This document shows positions 21,929 to 33,430 of a stretch of DNA of 64,000 nt, piece after piece. Position numbers and translations under genes: made by a program. This DNA is from Hysterangium stoloniferum (Eukaryota > Basidiomycota > Agaricomycetes > Hysterangiales > Hysterangiaceae): positions 124,001-188,000 of the forward strand of contig WHVD01000114.1 in assembly GCA_015178975.1 (NCBI GenBank), given 5' to 3'. A model generated the notes under the pieces. That model made no database searches. It was not told the DNA's origin and saw only the letters and a program-made list of their open reading frames with translations. How positions within the stretch are numbered: position 1 is the first letter of the stretch; every line of letters starts with the position of its first letter.

Positions 21929-22544
21929 ATGGCATCCTCTCATCTAAAGTTTCCTTCATTGTACAATCCTCATTTTGAAATTGCTTCATCTCATGATGCC
22001 CCCAATGCGATATATCTTGACGACGCCCGTGGTGTGTGCTACAGTTTCGCCACTTGCGACCAACATTGACCAACTGATCCCTAGACATATATTTATTCAC
22101 TCTTTATTGGACATTCATTCTCTATGCGCCCATGTTTTTGATCACTGGTGTCTGTGCATCCCTATTTTTGCTTTTAGAACCTTTACGAAAGGTTCGCACT
22201 CACGCATGGTCCCCTGATGTTCGCTCCGGCGGAAAGCTCCCCGAGAACGCTCGGAGGCGCTCAATCGTTTATGGGTTGTTTGTATTTTTGCTCTATAGTG
22301 TGGCAGGAACTCTTTTGTCAGTCCTGGGGAGTACAGTGGTTGGGTTCCTTATTGCGGGGGTTTATTTTGCAGGACAATTCCGTGTCTCAACGTGCGTGAC
22401 TAAACATATTTCGTCACCATTTTATTGATTCTGTTAATTCGCGCTCATAGATGGGTTCCATTCATATGGGCGTTGTTGCAAACTCTTGTTGCCTTGACGA
22501 GGTACAGGCCATCTGAATATTCATTAAAACTCTTGACTAAGTAG
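21929..22544 (+). CDS. TMEM170-family small membrane protein
   Basis: Three exons, 21929..22031, 22085..22391 and 22451..22544, giving 167 residues with all junctions in phase. A polar start (MASSHLKFPSLYNPHFE) is followed by IYLFTLYWTFILYAPMFLI and GVCASLFLLLEP, a short loop, then IVYGLFVFLLYSVAGTLLSV, VVGFLIAGVYFAGQFRVSTW and VPFIWALLQTLVALTR. The order of helices and the end G-V-Y...P-F-x-W-x-x-x-Q-x-x-V resemble TMEM170 proteins, which act in ER and nuclear-envelope shape in animals. Assignment is by motif memory only. Convergent with PSF1 copy 1. Confidence 0.75.
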
Positions 22545-22988
22545 TTTTCAAGCACGTGTTCATTAGTGATTGATATCATATAGTCAAATCCACATAGCAT
22601 ATCGTACGTCTTATAGAGCATAGCCTGAATTCCAACACTGATGTCGAGTTATGTAGCCATCTATGCCTGTATTCTGGAAGTCAATCACTATCTAAACAAG
22701 TGTATCTGTTGAAGATCAACAGAGTGTTGCAAGTATTCATCAAAGAGTCGCTGGGATGGTGTCTCTTGTCCCCAGGGTTCAAAATGGGCTGAAAATCAAG
22801 CAACTCCACGAGGGTATCCTCTGGAAACATAGTCTCGAATGAATGTTGCTTCCCGTAGTTGTATCAAGGCTGATGAGATAAATTCCCCTGAAGTTCATTG
22901 TTTACATCGTGTGAAGCCGACTGCCCATCAATAAACGAAAAAATACTAATAATACATATAAAATAGCCTTGCCAGTTTCATATGCCAA
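22545..22988. other. convergent intergenic gap; left edge of the segmental duplication
   Basis: About 440 bases between two 3' ends, no gene. From about 22,920 (CTGCCCATCAATAAACG) the sequence becomes nearly identical to 35,499 onward, so this marks the left edge of the duplicated unit. Confidence 0.7.
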
Positions 22989-23670
22989 TTACACGATGTC
23001 TAAGTACCCCTGAATAATTAAGTGCTCCACATCAATTTTCCGGACAAGATATCGCTCTCCCATTCTAAATTCAATGGTTCCTAATTCAGTGGCAACGGCT
23101 CCACATGGACGGACCACTCTCACAAGTACGTGGAGGTCTTTTGGAGGTGTGAGAATATCGGATGTAACATCGACGGACGCAAGCTCTGATAAAGATGAAT
23201 AAGACAACTTCCGCTGCATAGCTGTCTTTTGTCGTACCTCCCAGGTCATCCCCGCCGCTGATTTCTTTGAATTCATCTCTAAACTGCTTGACTACGTCAT
23301 CGTATTCCCGCAAGAAGTCAACTTCGGCAGGGGACAGGTTCGGACGAATATGGGAGGCATTGAGGACGAGGGGCAATGCACATCCAGAAGCCCAATACAT
23401 CGACTTGAGCATATTGAGCCTGTGGTAGTGATACGCCACTAGCGATCTCCGATTGTGCGTTAGCGAGGTGGAATAAATGGTGACGGCACATAGTTCTCCG
23501 GGGGTAAGAACGCGTTCAGCAGACGCAACCAAGGGGTCAAGCGCATTGTCGAGAAACTGAATTTCGCGTGTAATTGCGTGTATTAAGGGCTGGTTGTACT
23601 TTGGGAGGGTGTTCGTTGATGAGGCCCGCCGGGATTCTTGGATAAGTGTTGCGGAAAGGTCGCCAAACAT
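22989..23670 (-). CDS. PSF1: DNA replication complex GINS subunit PSF1, copy 1
   Basis: Two exons on the minus strand, 23670..23238 and 23185..22989, giving 209 residues. PSF1 is one of four GINS subunits that, with CDC45 and MCM2-7, form the replicative CMG helicase; it is essential. The protein starts MFGDLSATLIQESRRASS and has the A-domain block LTHNRRSLVAYHYHRL, MYWASGCALPLVL, LSPAEVDFLREYDDVV. Its B domain has DVTSDILTPPKDLHVLVRVV and ERYLVRKIDVEHLIIQGYLD, the pattern of human PSF1. This copy adjoins the conserved gene block and keeps Ala in LVAYHYHRL, so it is probably the original locus. Confidence 0.93.
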
Positions 23671-24051
23671 CCGCGTTTCCTGGAAGCATATCACAAATGC
23701 TCTAAGAAGATGTCATAATATGCTCAGCTTACAGTAGATACATGAGTGGAAGACATTGAACGATATTACTTATTGATGGCGGAGATGACACGCTTTGAAA
23801 CTCCGACATGACGATTTTTTTTTTGTGGAATGTTTGGTATAAGTCTGTCCAGCTTTGTCTAATTATGTACTGCTTCTGTGCGAGGAGCTGTATGGTTGGG
23901 TAGAGGGAGAGTGTTAACTCTTCACGAATGCGTGGGAAGACTCGCCGCTCGGCTACACCAAGCTGCATTGTACCTGTCTCCACATACCTGCCATTGTCTC
24001 AGTCTCATATTGAGATTATCTATTTAGTCTTCAATCCTCGAAGCTCCATAC
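23671..24051 (-). promoter_or_regulatory. PSF1 upstream region with an unrecognised open frame
   Basis: On the minus strand a frame (23729..23983) reads LGVAERRVFPRIREELTLSL, then PTIQLLAQKQYIIRQSWTDL. I do not recognise it. The same words recur in copy C joined to the minisatellite. It may be an upstream exon of unknown type or simply promoter DNA between the divergent PSF1 and NLR genes. One unit of the 18 bp motif that is expanded in copy C lies near 23,938-23,957. Confidence 0.35.
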
Positions 24052-24218
24052 TGTTGACGCAAAGGGGGGGGTATACGTCGGTACACCGTGGACGCGAACA
24101 AAAAGCGTTAATATTACTAAGCTACTATACAGAACTATGTAGTGTTATTGCGAAATATATTAGGACCCACAAGTGTCATCACGTTTGAGATTATTACCGA
24201 ACGGCCGAAATTTCAACA
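24052..24218. repeat. left 167 bp LTR
   Basis: Begins TGTTGACGC, contains a run of eight G, ends TTTCAACA; identical to 25327..25493. Confidence 0.93.
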
Positions 24219-25326
24219 CACTCCTTTAATCGAAACGTCGATGACACTCCTTGAAGTTCAGCAACTCCCAATCCAAAACGAAATGCCTCTACCGTGAATA
24301 GAAAGCCTCCCAGCCCAAGCTCCCTCACTGCAACTCCCATTCCCAATCAATCCCAAGGCCCTTTATGAGAAGTGTGATGGTGGATGTGACGTCTAAACAG
24401 CGATCCGGGACAAATATGACCTGGCTCAGTACTCTGCACAGTCCTTCGTGCTGGCAGCGAAAGTCAATTGTTTCTGAGTGATGGTATGCGAAACGTGAAA
24501 TCCGTGCGACAAGTGATGGCACGCAAAATGTTAATTTGGCAATACAAGAAAAAAGGGGTCGTCAATTGAGTGATGCCTTACACGCATAAGGGCTTACACG
24601 AACTATCTCCAACGTCCAGAACCAGAGCCATTCCCAGTAATCGAAAAGTGTGACCCAAAAAGTGTTTGGTGCAAAATCGAGATCCAGATGGGGGTTAAGC
24701 AAGGCGATGTCGATGTGGAATAATGAACAATGAATTGGAAAAGAAAATGTGGGTAATCCAATCATCACCTGTAAATACGCAGAACCTATTGTGGGTTTCC
24801 AAATGAATGAGCTCTGTGTTTCTTTGAAAAATGCGCGGACCAATTTTTAGGGAGGGGTGAACCAGGTGGTCGAGTTTTCGAACCATTGATGATATCCCAT
24901 TTCGAATAAGTGGTCGACGCCGATTTAGAATAGTGAAAGAATGAAAAAAAACGAAAATGTGGCTAAAAAAAAAGCCTAGTGCCAAACAATAAAGTCAGCG
25001 CACTCCCGGTGGTTCAAAACACACCGAGCAGTCTAAGATAGACCAAACAGATACTGTGGAGTCCTTCCCACAAGAATCTACGAACTGCAGAGTTTAATGT
25101 ACCGCCCCAGAGTCCTTCCTGTGCGAGTACTGCGACTTCTAAGCCCTTTAATACGGCCGCTCACTCCTGCAAGTTCACTGTATCGCCCCGGAGCCCTTCC
25201 CGTGCGAATACTGCGGCTTCTATGCCCTTCTATACGGCCGCCAAAAAAAATACGACGAGTAACTACTCGAAGGAACGAAAATGCGCGACGACGAATCCGA
25301 ACGATAAGTCTGCGGGGCCCATAACC

Positions 25327-25493
25327 TGTTGACGCAAAGGGGGGGGTATACGTCGGTACACCGTGGACGCGAACAAAAAGCGTTAATATTACTAAGCTAC
25401 TATACAGAACTATGTAGTGTTATTGCGAAATATATTAGGACCCACAAGTGTCATCACGTTTGAGATTATTACCGAACGGCCGAAATTTCAACA
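25327..25493. repeat. right 167 bp LTR
   Basis: Identical to 24052..24218 and followed at once by the target duplication CATAC. Confidence 0.93.
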
Positions 25494-25799
25494 CATACCT
25501 CGATCAAGTCACTACTTGTGTCGAGCATATTTGTTACAGAACCTCTTTTCATTTCCTGGAATTGGATCCACATGCCAAAATGCTCCCCACTGCCAATATG
25601 CTCCCGTGCGCTGACCAATATGGCGCTCGTGGAAAGAACCACACATTCACGACGGCTTGGTATTGACTTGAATGATTTGAGATTGGCACTGGATTTCCTT
25701 TTACATTACTTTTCGCCGCTCAGTTCGGAGCTTGCGCCTTCTGTGGGTCCGTGTGTTCTCTAAACGAGATCACACTTAGTTCCAAGTCCGTACACAACT

Positions 25800-26511
25800 A
25801 TGGCCGCTCTAGCAGCCCTCTTCACAGTTGTGGGTTGCTACGTAATATGGGCCGCAATTTTGTCTAATACCTTTTTCCATCGAATCTCGAGTCTCGCACT
25901 ATTATCTTTTTTATTCCTTATTCACGCACTATATGATCTGCCGATTTCCGCTTATACCATTCCCCTTTGTATACTTGCATTTGCAATCTTTGTACTCTGC
26001 GTTGCTCTATCCCCTGCGCAAGTGCTCATCTTCCGCCCAGAACCCCCAGATCAACAGAGGAACAAAATTATTTCTACAGTAGACTAATCGTCTCATTTCC
26101 CGGATAGTATTGTTGCCGTTCATGGCCTCGCATCGAACCCTGCAACAACTTGGGGATCGCTCAAACCACCCCAAAGTCCCGGCGTTCCCCCATCGAACCA
26201 AAAAGTGCCCAAACGATCGTGGCTCTGCGACCTCCCTAAAGATATTCCAAATGCTCGTATCATGACTTTCAACCACAATACAGCCTGGCAGGGGAATGCA
26301 CTCAGCAAATCGTTGAACGACCACGCAGATGATTTACTCCGCTCGCTCGATTTGAAGCGTGAGGCACCGGAGGTAGGCAGCAGTCTGGGGACGTTGCCAC
26401 GTAGCATGCTCAAAGGCACTTTATGTAGGAAAAAGCTCGTCCTATTATCTTTATTGGTCACAGTTTTGGGGGTCTAATAATCAAGCAGGTAAGGGTCATG
26501 TCTTGCAATGG
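25800..26511 (+). pseudogene. truncated esterase-NLR gene, copy A
   Basis: The ATG at 25800 opens the same membrane segments as copy B (MAALAALFTVVGCYVIWAAI; ISAYTIPLCILAFAIFVLC; PAQVLIFRPEPPDQQ). About 75 bases around the exon 1 donor, present in copies B and C (QQRNKIT to the GA/GTTTGT donor), are missing here. Exon 1 therefore reads through to a stop. The esterase exon (IVAVHGLASNPATTWGS, PNARIMTFNHNTAWQ) and the GHSFG exon are still readable. Homology ends at about 26,511 inside intron 3, where unrelated AT-rich DNA begins. It cannot make the NACHT part. Confidence 0.85.
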
Positions 26512-28258
26512 GCAAGTGCCGTGACATGTTTTCTTTTTTCAAAATAAGTAGATAGTTGATCAATTTTGTATTGAAAATTACCAAAATAAAATAATATTTG
26601 ACATTAGATCATCAAAACATGAGAACTGTTACATCTAGTTTACATTTTTCTGGTGAAATATACCTTGTGCATGTCGGAAAGAACCAAATTAGCATATCAG
26701 TCCTTGCGACAGGTGATGAGCTGACCAGTCCCTGCGGGAAGACATCAGCACGTTATCACTAACCGTTGGTACGTACAATGAGTGGTAATAAGTTTCCAAA
26801 GGTAAACGCATCAGGAACATATCAGGTTGCATCATCCTACGCTAATCTCTGGTATCCCTTATAAGTATTTCAGTTTCGGAAGGGGAGGAATATCATCTCT
26901 TGTCAACCAATATTAATGTACTTTAAGCATTGACATGTATACAAAAACCACTCATGCCAATGTTAATATATTGGATGTATGTTTTTGGTTTTGATTGACT
27001 TTAAGGCTATACCACCAATGATGCGAGGTCTTTGTGTTTGTCCAGATAGGATCGTGTCCAAAATCAAGAGTAATTTCACCACGGATAGGTGCTTCGGGAG
27101 ACAGTCGTTGGATTTAAAACGGAAGAAGATTGCCCTGCTCCAGTACTGGAATTGCTCCGACTTCTTCATGATTGAAAAGACAATTGCCTTCATTGGAGGC
27201 TTGGACCAAGGCATTTACAGCACAAATGACGAGAACAAGTTATCCAACCGTGAAGAAAAGATCAATTCATTTTCAGTGCCACCTTGAAGCATATTTATCA
27301 ATCGTTTGGAAGAAAAGAATAAATGAAGTGCATTGCACAGAACAGCTGCTTGAGTATCATACAGGGAAAGCTCTAGATCCACATTTTCTAGAGGCCGGTT
27401 GATTTTAACAAGTCTGGATGAAAGCTTCCCACCTCTTCTACAATAATACGGCCCATGACCGAGAGATCACAATCCAGCAAATGTGCCATATTCCACCACC
27501 ATGCCTAATACGAAACCTTAAGTTGGCATTAAAACTAAGAAAATAAGCACAAACGTCTCTACACCGACCTGAAGGTAGCCCAAGGTAGAGTTTTTAGACT
27601 ATCCACGTACGTGACCTGGTGGAGCCATAAATGCTAAAAGAGAACCTTGACTTCTGAGAGCTTCGTCAGCCCATCCAAAAGATAAATAACGCAAGTGCTC
27701 CAACCTGGTCAGATAGTATTTCCGCCCTCTTTAACATCCCAATCATCCTCCCCCCCGAAGCCATATAATTACGACACTTTCTCGGTCCAACATGATAGCT
27801 GGCTCCAACCTGCTTGAATCCCTTTTGCTCAAGATGGCGTATTTTTGAGCGTACTGCAACATTCATGTATGAAAAGGCATAGGTGAGTCGTTCAAAAACA
27901 GCAAGAATGCATGAATTGAGATCCAACTAAGGACACCATTCTTCCTAGATTGTTGGAAAGCAGCGCGACGAGGGTGCGGCGGGGATGGAGGGCAGTGGGA
28001 GTCGCGCAGATAGGATCCCTGTGCTTCCATTTACTTTAGTATAAAACCGATGGGCAGGCAACGCGACGTGCCGCAGCGTGGGGCATGGCGACGGCGTACG
28101 GCAGTGCGGTAATGTGTAGATCCATGGGCAGTGCGGGGTGCTCGACGACGTCCAGCAGCCTGGGTAGCATGGGGCACACGGCAGCATGTAGCGATGGGGC
28201 AGGGGCAGGGGTAGAGGGCACCGCAGACAGCAGAGGCAGCGCGACGAGGGTGCAGCGG
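26512..28258. other. spacer between NLR copies A and B; no gene supported
   Basis: 1.75 kb of unrelated sequence. Frames at 26,979-27,287 and 27,666-27,926 (minus) are protein-like in places but match nothing I know. The last 300 bases (27,950-28,258) are strikingly GC-rich, made of short GCAGTG, GACGACG and GGGGCA words. A 20-odd base direct repeat (GCAGCGCGACGAGGGTGC) occurs at 27,961 and 28,237. Confidence 0.5.
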
Positions 28259-28312
28259 GGGCCTTCTGTGGGTCCATGGTGCTAAGCGAGATCATACTCT
28301 GTTCCAAGTCCT

Positions 28313-31142
28313 ATGGCTGCTCTAGCAATCCTCTTCACTGCTGTAGGTTGCTACATAGCATGGGCCTCAATCTTGTCTAATACCCCTTTCCATAAATTCT
28401 GGAGTCTCATACAATTATTATTTTTGTTCCTTATTCACGCACTATATGATCTGCCGATTTCCGCTTATAACATTCCCCTTTATATACTTGCATTTGCAAT
28501 CTTTGTACTCTGCGTTGCTCTATCCCCTGCGCAAGTGTTCATCTTCCGCCCAGAACCCCCAGATCAACAGAGGAACAAAATTACGGTCCTTAGCAACGGA
28601 CATCCTGACCACACTACTGTCGTCGAGTTTGTGCTCCCTTTGCCTTGCCTCGTCGTTTCTATAGTAGACTAATCGTCTCGTTTCCCGGATAGTATTGTTG
28701 CCGTTCATGGCCTCGCATCGAACCCTGCAACAACTTGGGGATCGTTCAAACCACCCCAAAGTCCCGGCGTTCCCGATAGTACTGTCACTGGTCATGACCC
28801 CCCATCGAACCAAAAAGTGCCCAAACGATCGTGGCTCTGCGACCTCGCTGAAGATATTCCAAATGCTCGTATCATGACTTTCAACCACAATACAGCCTGG
28901 CAGGCGAATGCACTCAACAAATCGTTGAACGACCACGCAGATGATTTACTCCGCTCGCTCGATTTGAAGCGTGAGGCACCGGAGGTAGGCAACAGTCTGG
29001 GGACGTTGCCACGTAGCATGCTCAAAGGCACTTTATGTAGGAAAAAGCTCGTCCTATTATCTTTATTGGCCACAGTTTTGGGGGTCTAATAATCAAGCAG
29101 GTAAGGGTCATGTCTTGCAATGGTGATTTGTATGCTATTAACAGAACTAGGCCATGGTAAATGCGAATTTAGATCTTCAGCACAGCAATATCTGCAAACA
29201 GGCGCTAGGGTTCATTTTTCTAGGCACCCCGCACAAAGGCGCCGAGCTTGCCTGGGGCGCAAGATTTATCTCTCTTTTCGGTTTCTGGAATGGGTCAAGC
29301 ACTACTCTTCTTGAGGCCCTCGAGCTGGGATCGCCCAACAATCAGACAATGCATAGCCAATTTGTAAAGTTTCTAGTAAATGGACCCTACATGCCTACAT
29401 ATACTTTGTGTGTTTTTGAGGCCGTAAAAGAATCATTTTGTGGCATGCCATTTATGCAGGTGAGTCGCTACGAGTTTAGATTGGGGAAACCCTTACACAA
29501 TCTGGCTTCAGGTAGTAACCTCGGACTCAGCAGTCATAGACGGATCAACAAAAATCGGATTTGAGAGACGGCATCGTGAGATCCAGAGACTCTCTCGGGA
29601 CGATGAGGACTACAAGGTTATTGTTCTCTCAATGAAAAAATGGGTCCAGGAAGTTGTAGAAAGGATTCGTAGTAAGTGTCCGCAGTACGGCTTAGATATA
29701 TCTGTGGCACCAGGGCTAATGAATTCATTTCTGATAGAGCAACAGGATAAAATAGCTCAAGAGAAGACTCAGGATCAAGAAGGTCAGACCTTGTAGTGTA
29801 GCAATGGCTGCTCGTCTTAATGCTAATCCTTGTACAAGAATGTTTACGGTCTCTATCTTTCCCTCTTATGAATCAACGAAGACATGACATCGAAACTAAA
29901 CATGACACGTGGATATTGAAACACGAAACCTACAAACAGTGGCTTGGCCGCCGGCAGGGTTTCCTCTGGATCAAAGGAAACCCAGGAGCAGGGAAATCTA
30001 CGGTACTGAAGGATGCTTCTGGGGATGTCGAGGCAGCACGTCACGACGAAGTTGTAGCTTCATTCTTCTTCTTTCGCCATGGCGATCCCACCCAGAACAG
30101 TCTCATTAGCTTCTTCCGGTCTCTTCTGCACCAAATCTTGGACAAGGATCTCCCCGCGCTCGAAAAACTCACTGAGAGGCACAGGAAAAAGCGTGCGACT
30201 CAGTATGGGGCAGGGAAGGAAGTCCAGTGGCATGAGGCTGAGCTAATGGTTTTCCTGGAAACCATCATTCCGGCAGCACGACCGATACGGATCTATGTGG
30301 ACGCACTTGACGAAGTGGGAGAAACCGATGCTTCTAGATTGCTGAAGTACTTTCGAGGCCTAACTGTCCATGATAATTTGAGCATATGTTTCTCCTGTCG
30401 ACATAACTTTGTTTTCGGTCCGGAGGTTGGTGTCGTGGGTCCAGAGGTTCTGACAATCTGCGTCGAAAATGAAAATAATGAAGATTTGGAAACCTATGTC
30501 CGGAAGGAGCTGGAGGATGGAATTGTAGGCGACAATGAGCTAATCCAGGAACTTACTATGCAGATCACGGGGAAAGCCACAGGCATTTTCCTATGGGTAA
30601 CTCTCGTTGTCCCCAAAATCACTATTGCGCACGCCGAAGGCAACTCTTCAAAGTATCTTAAACAAATGGTACAAGAATTACTGGAGGGCCTGAACGAGTA
30701 TTATAAAGATATGGTTAAATGCATAAAACATCGGAAGGAATCACTACGTTTAATGGGATGGATATGCTTCGCGAAAAGGCCGTTATCACTAGCAGATTTG
30801 CGCGATTTCATGGCGGTCGATCCCGATTCTTCTTACACTTCGTTCAAACAATGTCAAGACTCTCCACACTATCTAGAGACAGATGATCAGATGAAGAAAA
30901 AAGTGAAGAGCCTTTCAGAGGGGCTTGCCGAAGTCAAGGAACAGAACAAGCAACTGGTAGCGCAGTTTATTCATCAGTCGGTCCAAGATTATCTAGTCAA
31001 GAGCGACGGATTTCAAATTCTTGAAAATCCCAACACCACCAGTAACACGACCGGTGAGACCACGAGCAGTCGTAGACACTTGGACATAGCGAAAACTTGT
31101 CTCAAGTTTATCTCTATGGAGGATGTTGTGAAGAGAGGTTAG
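28313..31142 (+). CDS. membrane-anchored esterase-NACHT protein (fungal NLR), copy B
   Basis: Seven exons: 28313..28626, 28693..28984, 29041..29100, 29151..29459, 29512..29671, 29738..29782 and 29839..31142, giving 827 residues, all in phase. Residues about 4-85 hold two or three membrane helices. Residues 105-300 are an alpha/beta-hydrolase of the SesB/DUF676 type seen at the front of fungal NLRs: VAVHGLASNPATTWGS, PNARIMTFNHNTAWQ, IIFIGHSFGGLIIKQ (nucleophile Ser214), LGFIFLGTPHKGAELAW. After a linker, CLRSLSFPLMNQRRHDI leads into NACHT: Walker A GNPGAGKS (440-447), Walker B IYVDALDE (545-552), then FSCRHNF and a winged-helix-like region. Such proteins are thought to sense non-self and trigger immune or incompatibility responses. 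No ankyrin, WD40 or TPR repeats follow, so it is a short or C-terminally truncated form. A 24-base in-frame insertion (28,774-28,797) is absent from copies A and C. Confidence 0.88.
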
Positions 31143-33185
31143 CGTGTGTATAGACTGGGAATGTCTTAGTGTTCACTCTTTGTTCAACCCAACAACCATT
31201 CCGTTCATCATATTTCACAGTTATTTCCTTTTCTTCCCGTTGTTCCGATTTCATACAAGTACACTACGACCGATACATTATCCCTCAGTCGATATTCGAC
31301 TTGTATCGACTAAGCTGTTATATTTATTATGGAGGATCAGACTCTGGTTGAATGATTTAGCTTCCGAAGTTAGTTATGACAAGAGTTCATTTGTGAGATG
31401 GTCGATGTCTAGCAAGACAATATTTGTGTAGACATGTGGGGAGCATACCCCACAACTTTTCTGTGTCAACAAGTTTAAGGATTTATCAGGGCATGTGATC
31501 TAACTCTGAAACTTATTCAAATTTAACTAATCATTTATAATTCTATACTCTAATGTACTTTTTGAATTCATTGAATCTAAAAGACATACATAAGTCAGTC
31601 TCTCTTTTCAACTGGGCTTTATGGGTCAGTAATAATTCCCTCAAACACTACATTGGCAGTCATATCTGTATCTTGGGATAGGATTTTCACCCCTCCCCCG
31701 ATTTGTTCCTTTTGAAGCATCAACATGAAACTGTACATGTGAGAAGATAGGAATGTGCAGATGATAATCCCACTATTTCAATGATTGATCTCTGTGACTT
31801 ACTGTAACAAATATGTACACTCAGTCAACACGAACAAGTGGTTTGACTATATTTATTGTTAGAATGAAGAAGGGAGGTGGATGTGAGACACAAGAAGTGT
31901 GAGAGCTCAGACACAGACACAGACATGAACAAGTGAATGCAAATTTCACCAGCACGCACTATGGACCCACAATGGTACACAACTTGTAACTACTGTGCCG
32001 AGTCACTAAATCTAACATTTATTACCTGTAACAAATATGCTACAAGACATTTAGTGAACTAATGTAACTGAAAGTATAACAGCGGTAATGTACCTCAGTT
32101 GACACAAGTAAGTGGTTCAACTCAGGCATGGAGTTGCAATTACAGTAGTTACCATGACAGCGGTTTCAATTGCGTAAGGCGGGATCATAGTAGAATTCAC
32201 GCAGAAAAGAAAGTCTTATATCTTTACAACAAAGGCAGCTAAAATTACGAAACATTGCAGGAAAATTTAAAATATATATGTTCTTATATTGAGGTTATTA
32301 AAAATAGTATGAGTTGACTCTATTGCAATACACAATCTACAAGGGTTGTAATGAAAGTACTTGTGTCTCAATATCTTGTGTCAGTTAGTGTAGCACCTCC
32401 TGACAATATAGGTTTGGTGCTCTGGGAGGTGTATAGTGGTTCTGACACACATTAGCCTCCAAATGCATGGTCCACAATTAGCATCTTCATATGAAAAGTT
32501 GCAATAATTGGTGGACTCCCCCTATAAAAAGGTGTGTTTCATCATCAAATTTAACAGAGGCCATAATAAATTGGTAGAATGGCATGCATTCAATGTTCGG
32601 CTTTTAGACAGAAAGTACCATAATGTTAGGGCAACACTAACAAGGCTACCAAACACAAGACAAAACACAGAAATATGAAGGGAAGAGGGGACAGCTCAAT
32701 GACAGGGGAGATCACACTTGTTTTAGTGGGATTCCTAAGAGATTGAAACTAAAGACTAGCTATGTACATGCCCCCTATTTATACTATTTATTTAATATTT
32801 ATTTAGTATTTTTTATTTATGAAAAACCTGAGAAGAATACTAAAAACGGCATATATGCACCCTACATTGCATAGCTGCACTTCGGTGCTTATATAATCCC
32901 ACCTGGCGCTGTGTAGGTCTGTGCAGTGTGCTGGCACTTGCGTAGGCTCCGACTGCAGTTGCAGTGCTGGCACACAAGGAGGCCTCCATAGGCACACAGT
33001 GTAAAGCACTGTATGTCCGTCGGGGCATAGGCAGTGCCGTCAGCCTTATGTCGGCACTGTCATTTGCACTGTACCAATGCTACGTTGTGTCATTATCACT
33101 GTGCAGCTGTATTTGGGATGTAGGCGATGCTGTCGTCATTATGTTGGCACTGTCGCTTGGCCATGCTACTGTGCTGTGTGCACAC
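31143..33185. other. AT-rich non-coding stretch, probable transposon remains
   Basis: No gene. The sequence is AT-rich with scattered TGTAAC words and a CACA/ACAGACACAG-rich patch near 31,905-31,925. I found no terminal repeats that can be paired with confidence. Confidence 0.4.
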
Positions 33186-33187
33186 AT

Positions 33188-33430
33188 TGCAACTCCACAA
33201 TGCGCGCACCTTGTGACTCCACGATGCGCGCACCTTGTGACTCCACGATGTGCGCACCTTGTGACTCCACGATGCGTGCACCTTGTGACTCCACGATGCG
33301 TGCACCTTGTGACTCCACAATGCGTGCACCTTGTGACTCCACGATGCGTGCACCTTGTGACTTCACGATGTGTGCACCTTGTGACTCCACGATGCGCACA
33401 CCTTGTGACTCCATGATGCGCACACCTTGT
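33188..33430. repeat. 24 bp minisatellite, about 10 units
   Basis: Tandem copies of a 24 base unit (GTGACTCCACGATGCGTGCA plus CCTT) with alternating GCGC/GCGT variants. Because 24 is divisible by 3, four frames stay open through it and encode 8-residue repeats such as CDSTMRAP. These frames have no other support. Confidence 0.92.

Larger units (their letters stand above)
24052..25493. mobile_element. intact small non-autonomous LTR element (TRIM/LARD-like)
   Basis: Flanked by a 5 bp target duplication CATAC (24047..24051 and 25494..25498). Two LTRs of 167 bp, 24052..24218 and 25327..25493, look identical base for base; each begins TGTTGA and ends TCAACA. The 1.1 kb interior has no reverse transcriptase, integrase or gag that I can see, only short frames. 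It carries an approximate doubled segment near 25,097-25,250 (GTGCGAGTACTGCG / GTGCGAATACTGCG). The empty site survives at 37,586-37,597, reading CTCCATACCTCG without the element. Movement must depend on an element elsewhere. Confidence 0.93.
22919..26511. repeat. segmental duplication, copy A (PSF1 + truncated NLR)
   Basis: Nearly identical over several stretches to 35,499-38,690. The unit holds PSF1 (minus) and the 5' part of an NLR gene (plus) facing away from each other. Copy A is told apart by the LTR element at 24,052-25,493 and by a break in NLR intron 3 at about 26,511. Confidence 0.9.

Noticed and set aside
31143..31431. C-terminal extension of NLR copy B through a GTTAGC...TTAG intron
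   Set aside because: It would add about 60 residues without any repeat or known motif, and the homology with copy C ends at the same point; left as an open question rather than annotated.
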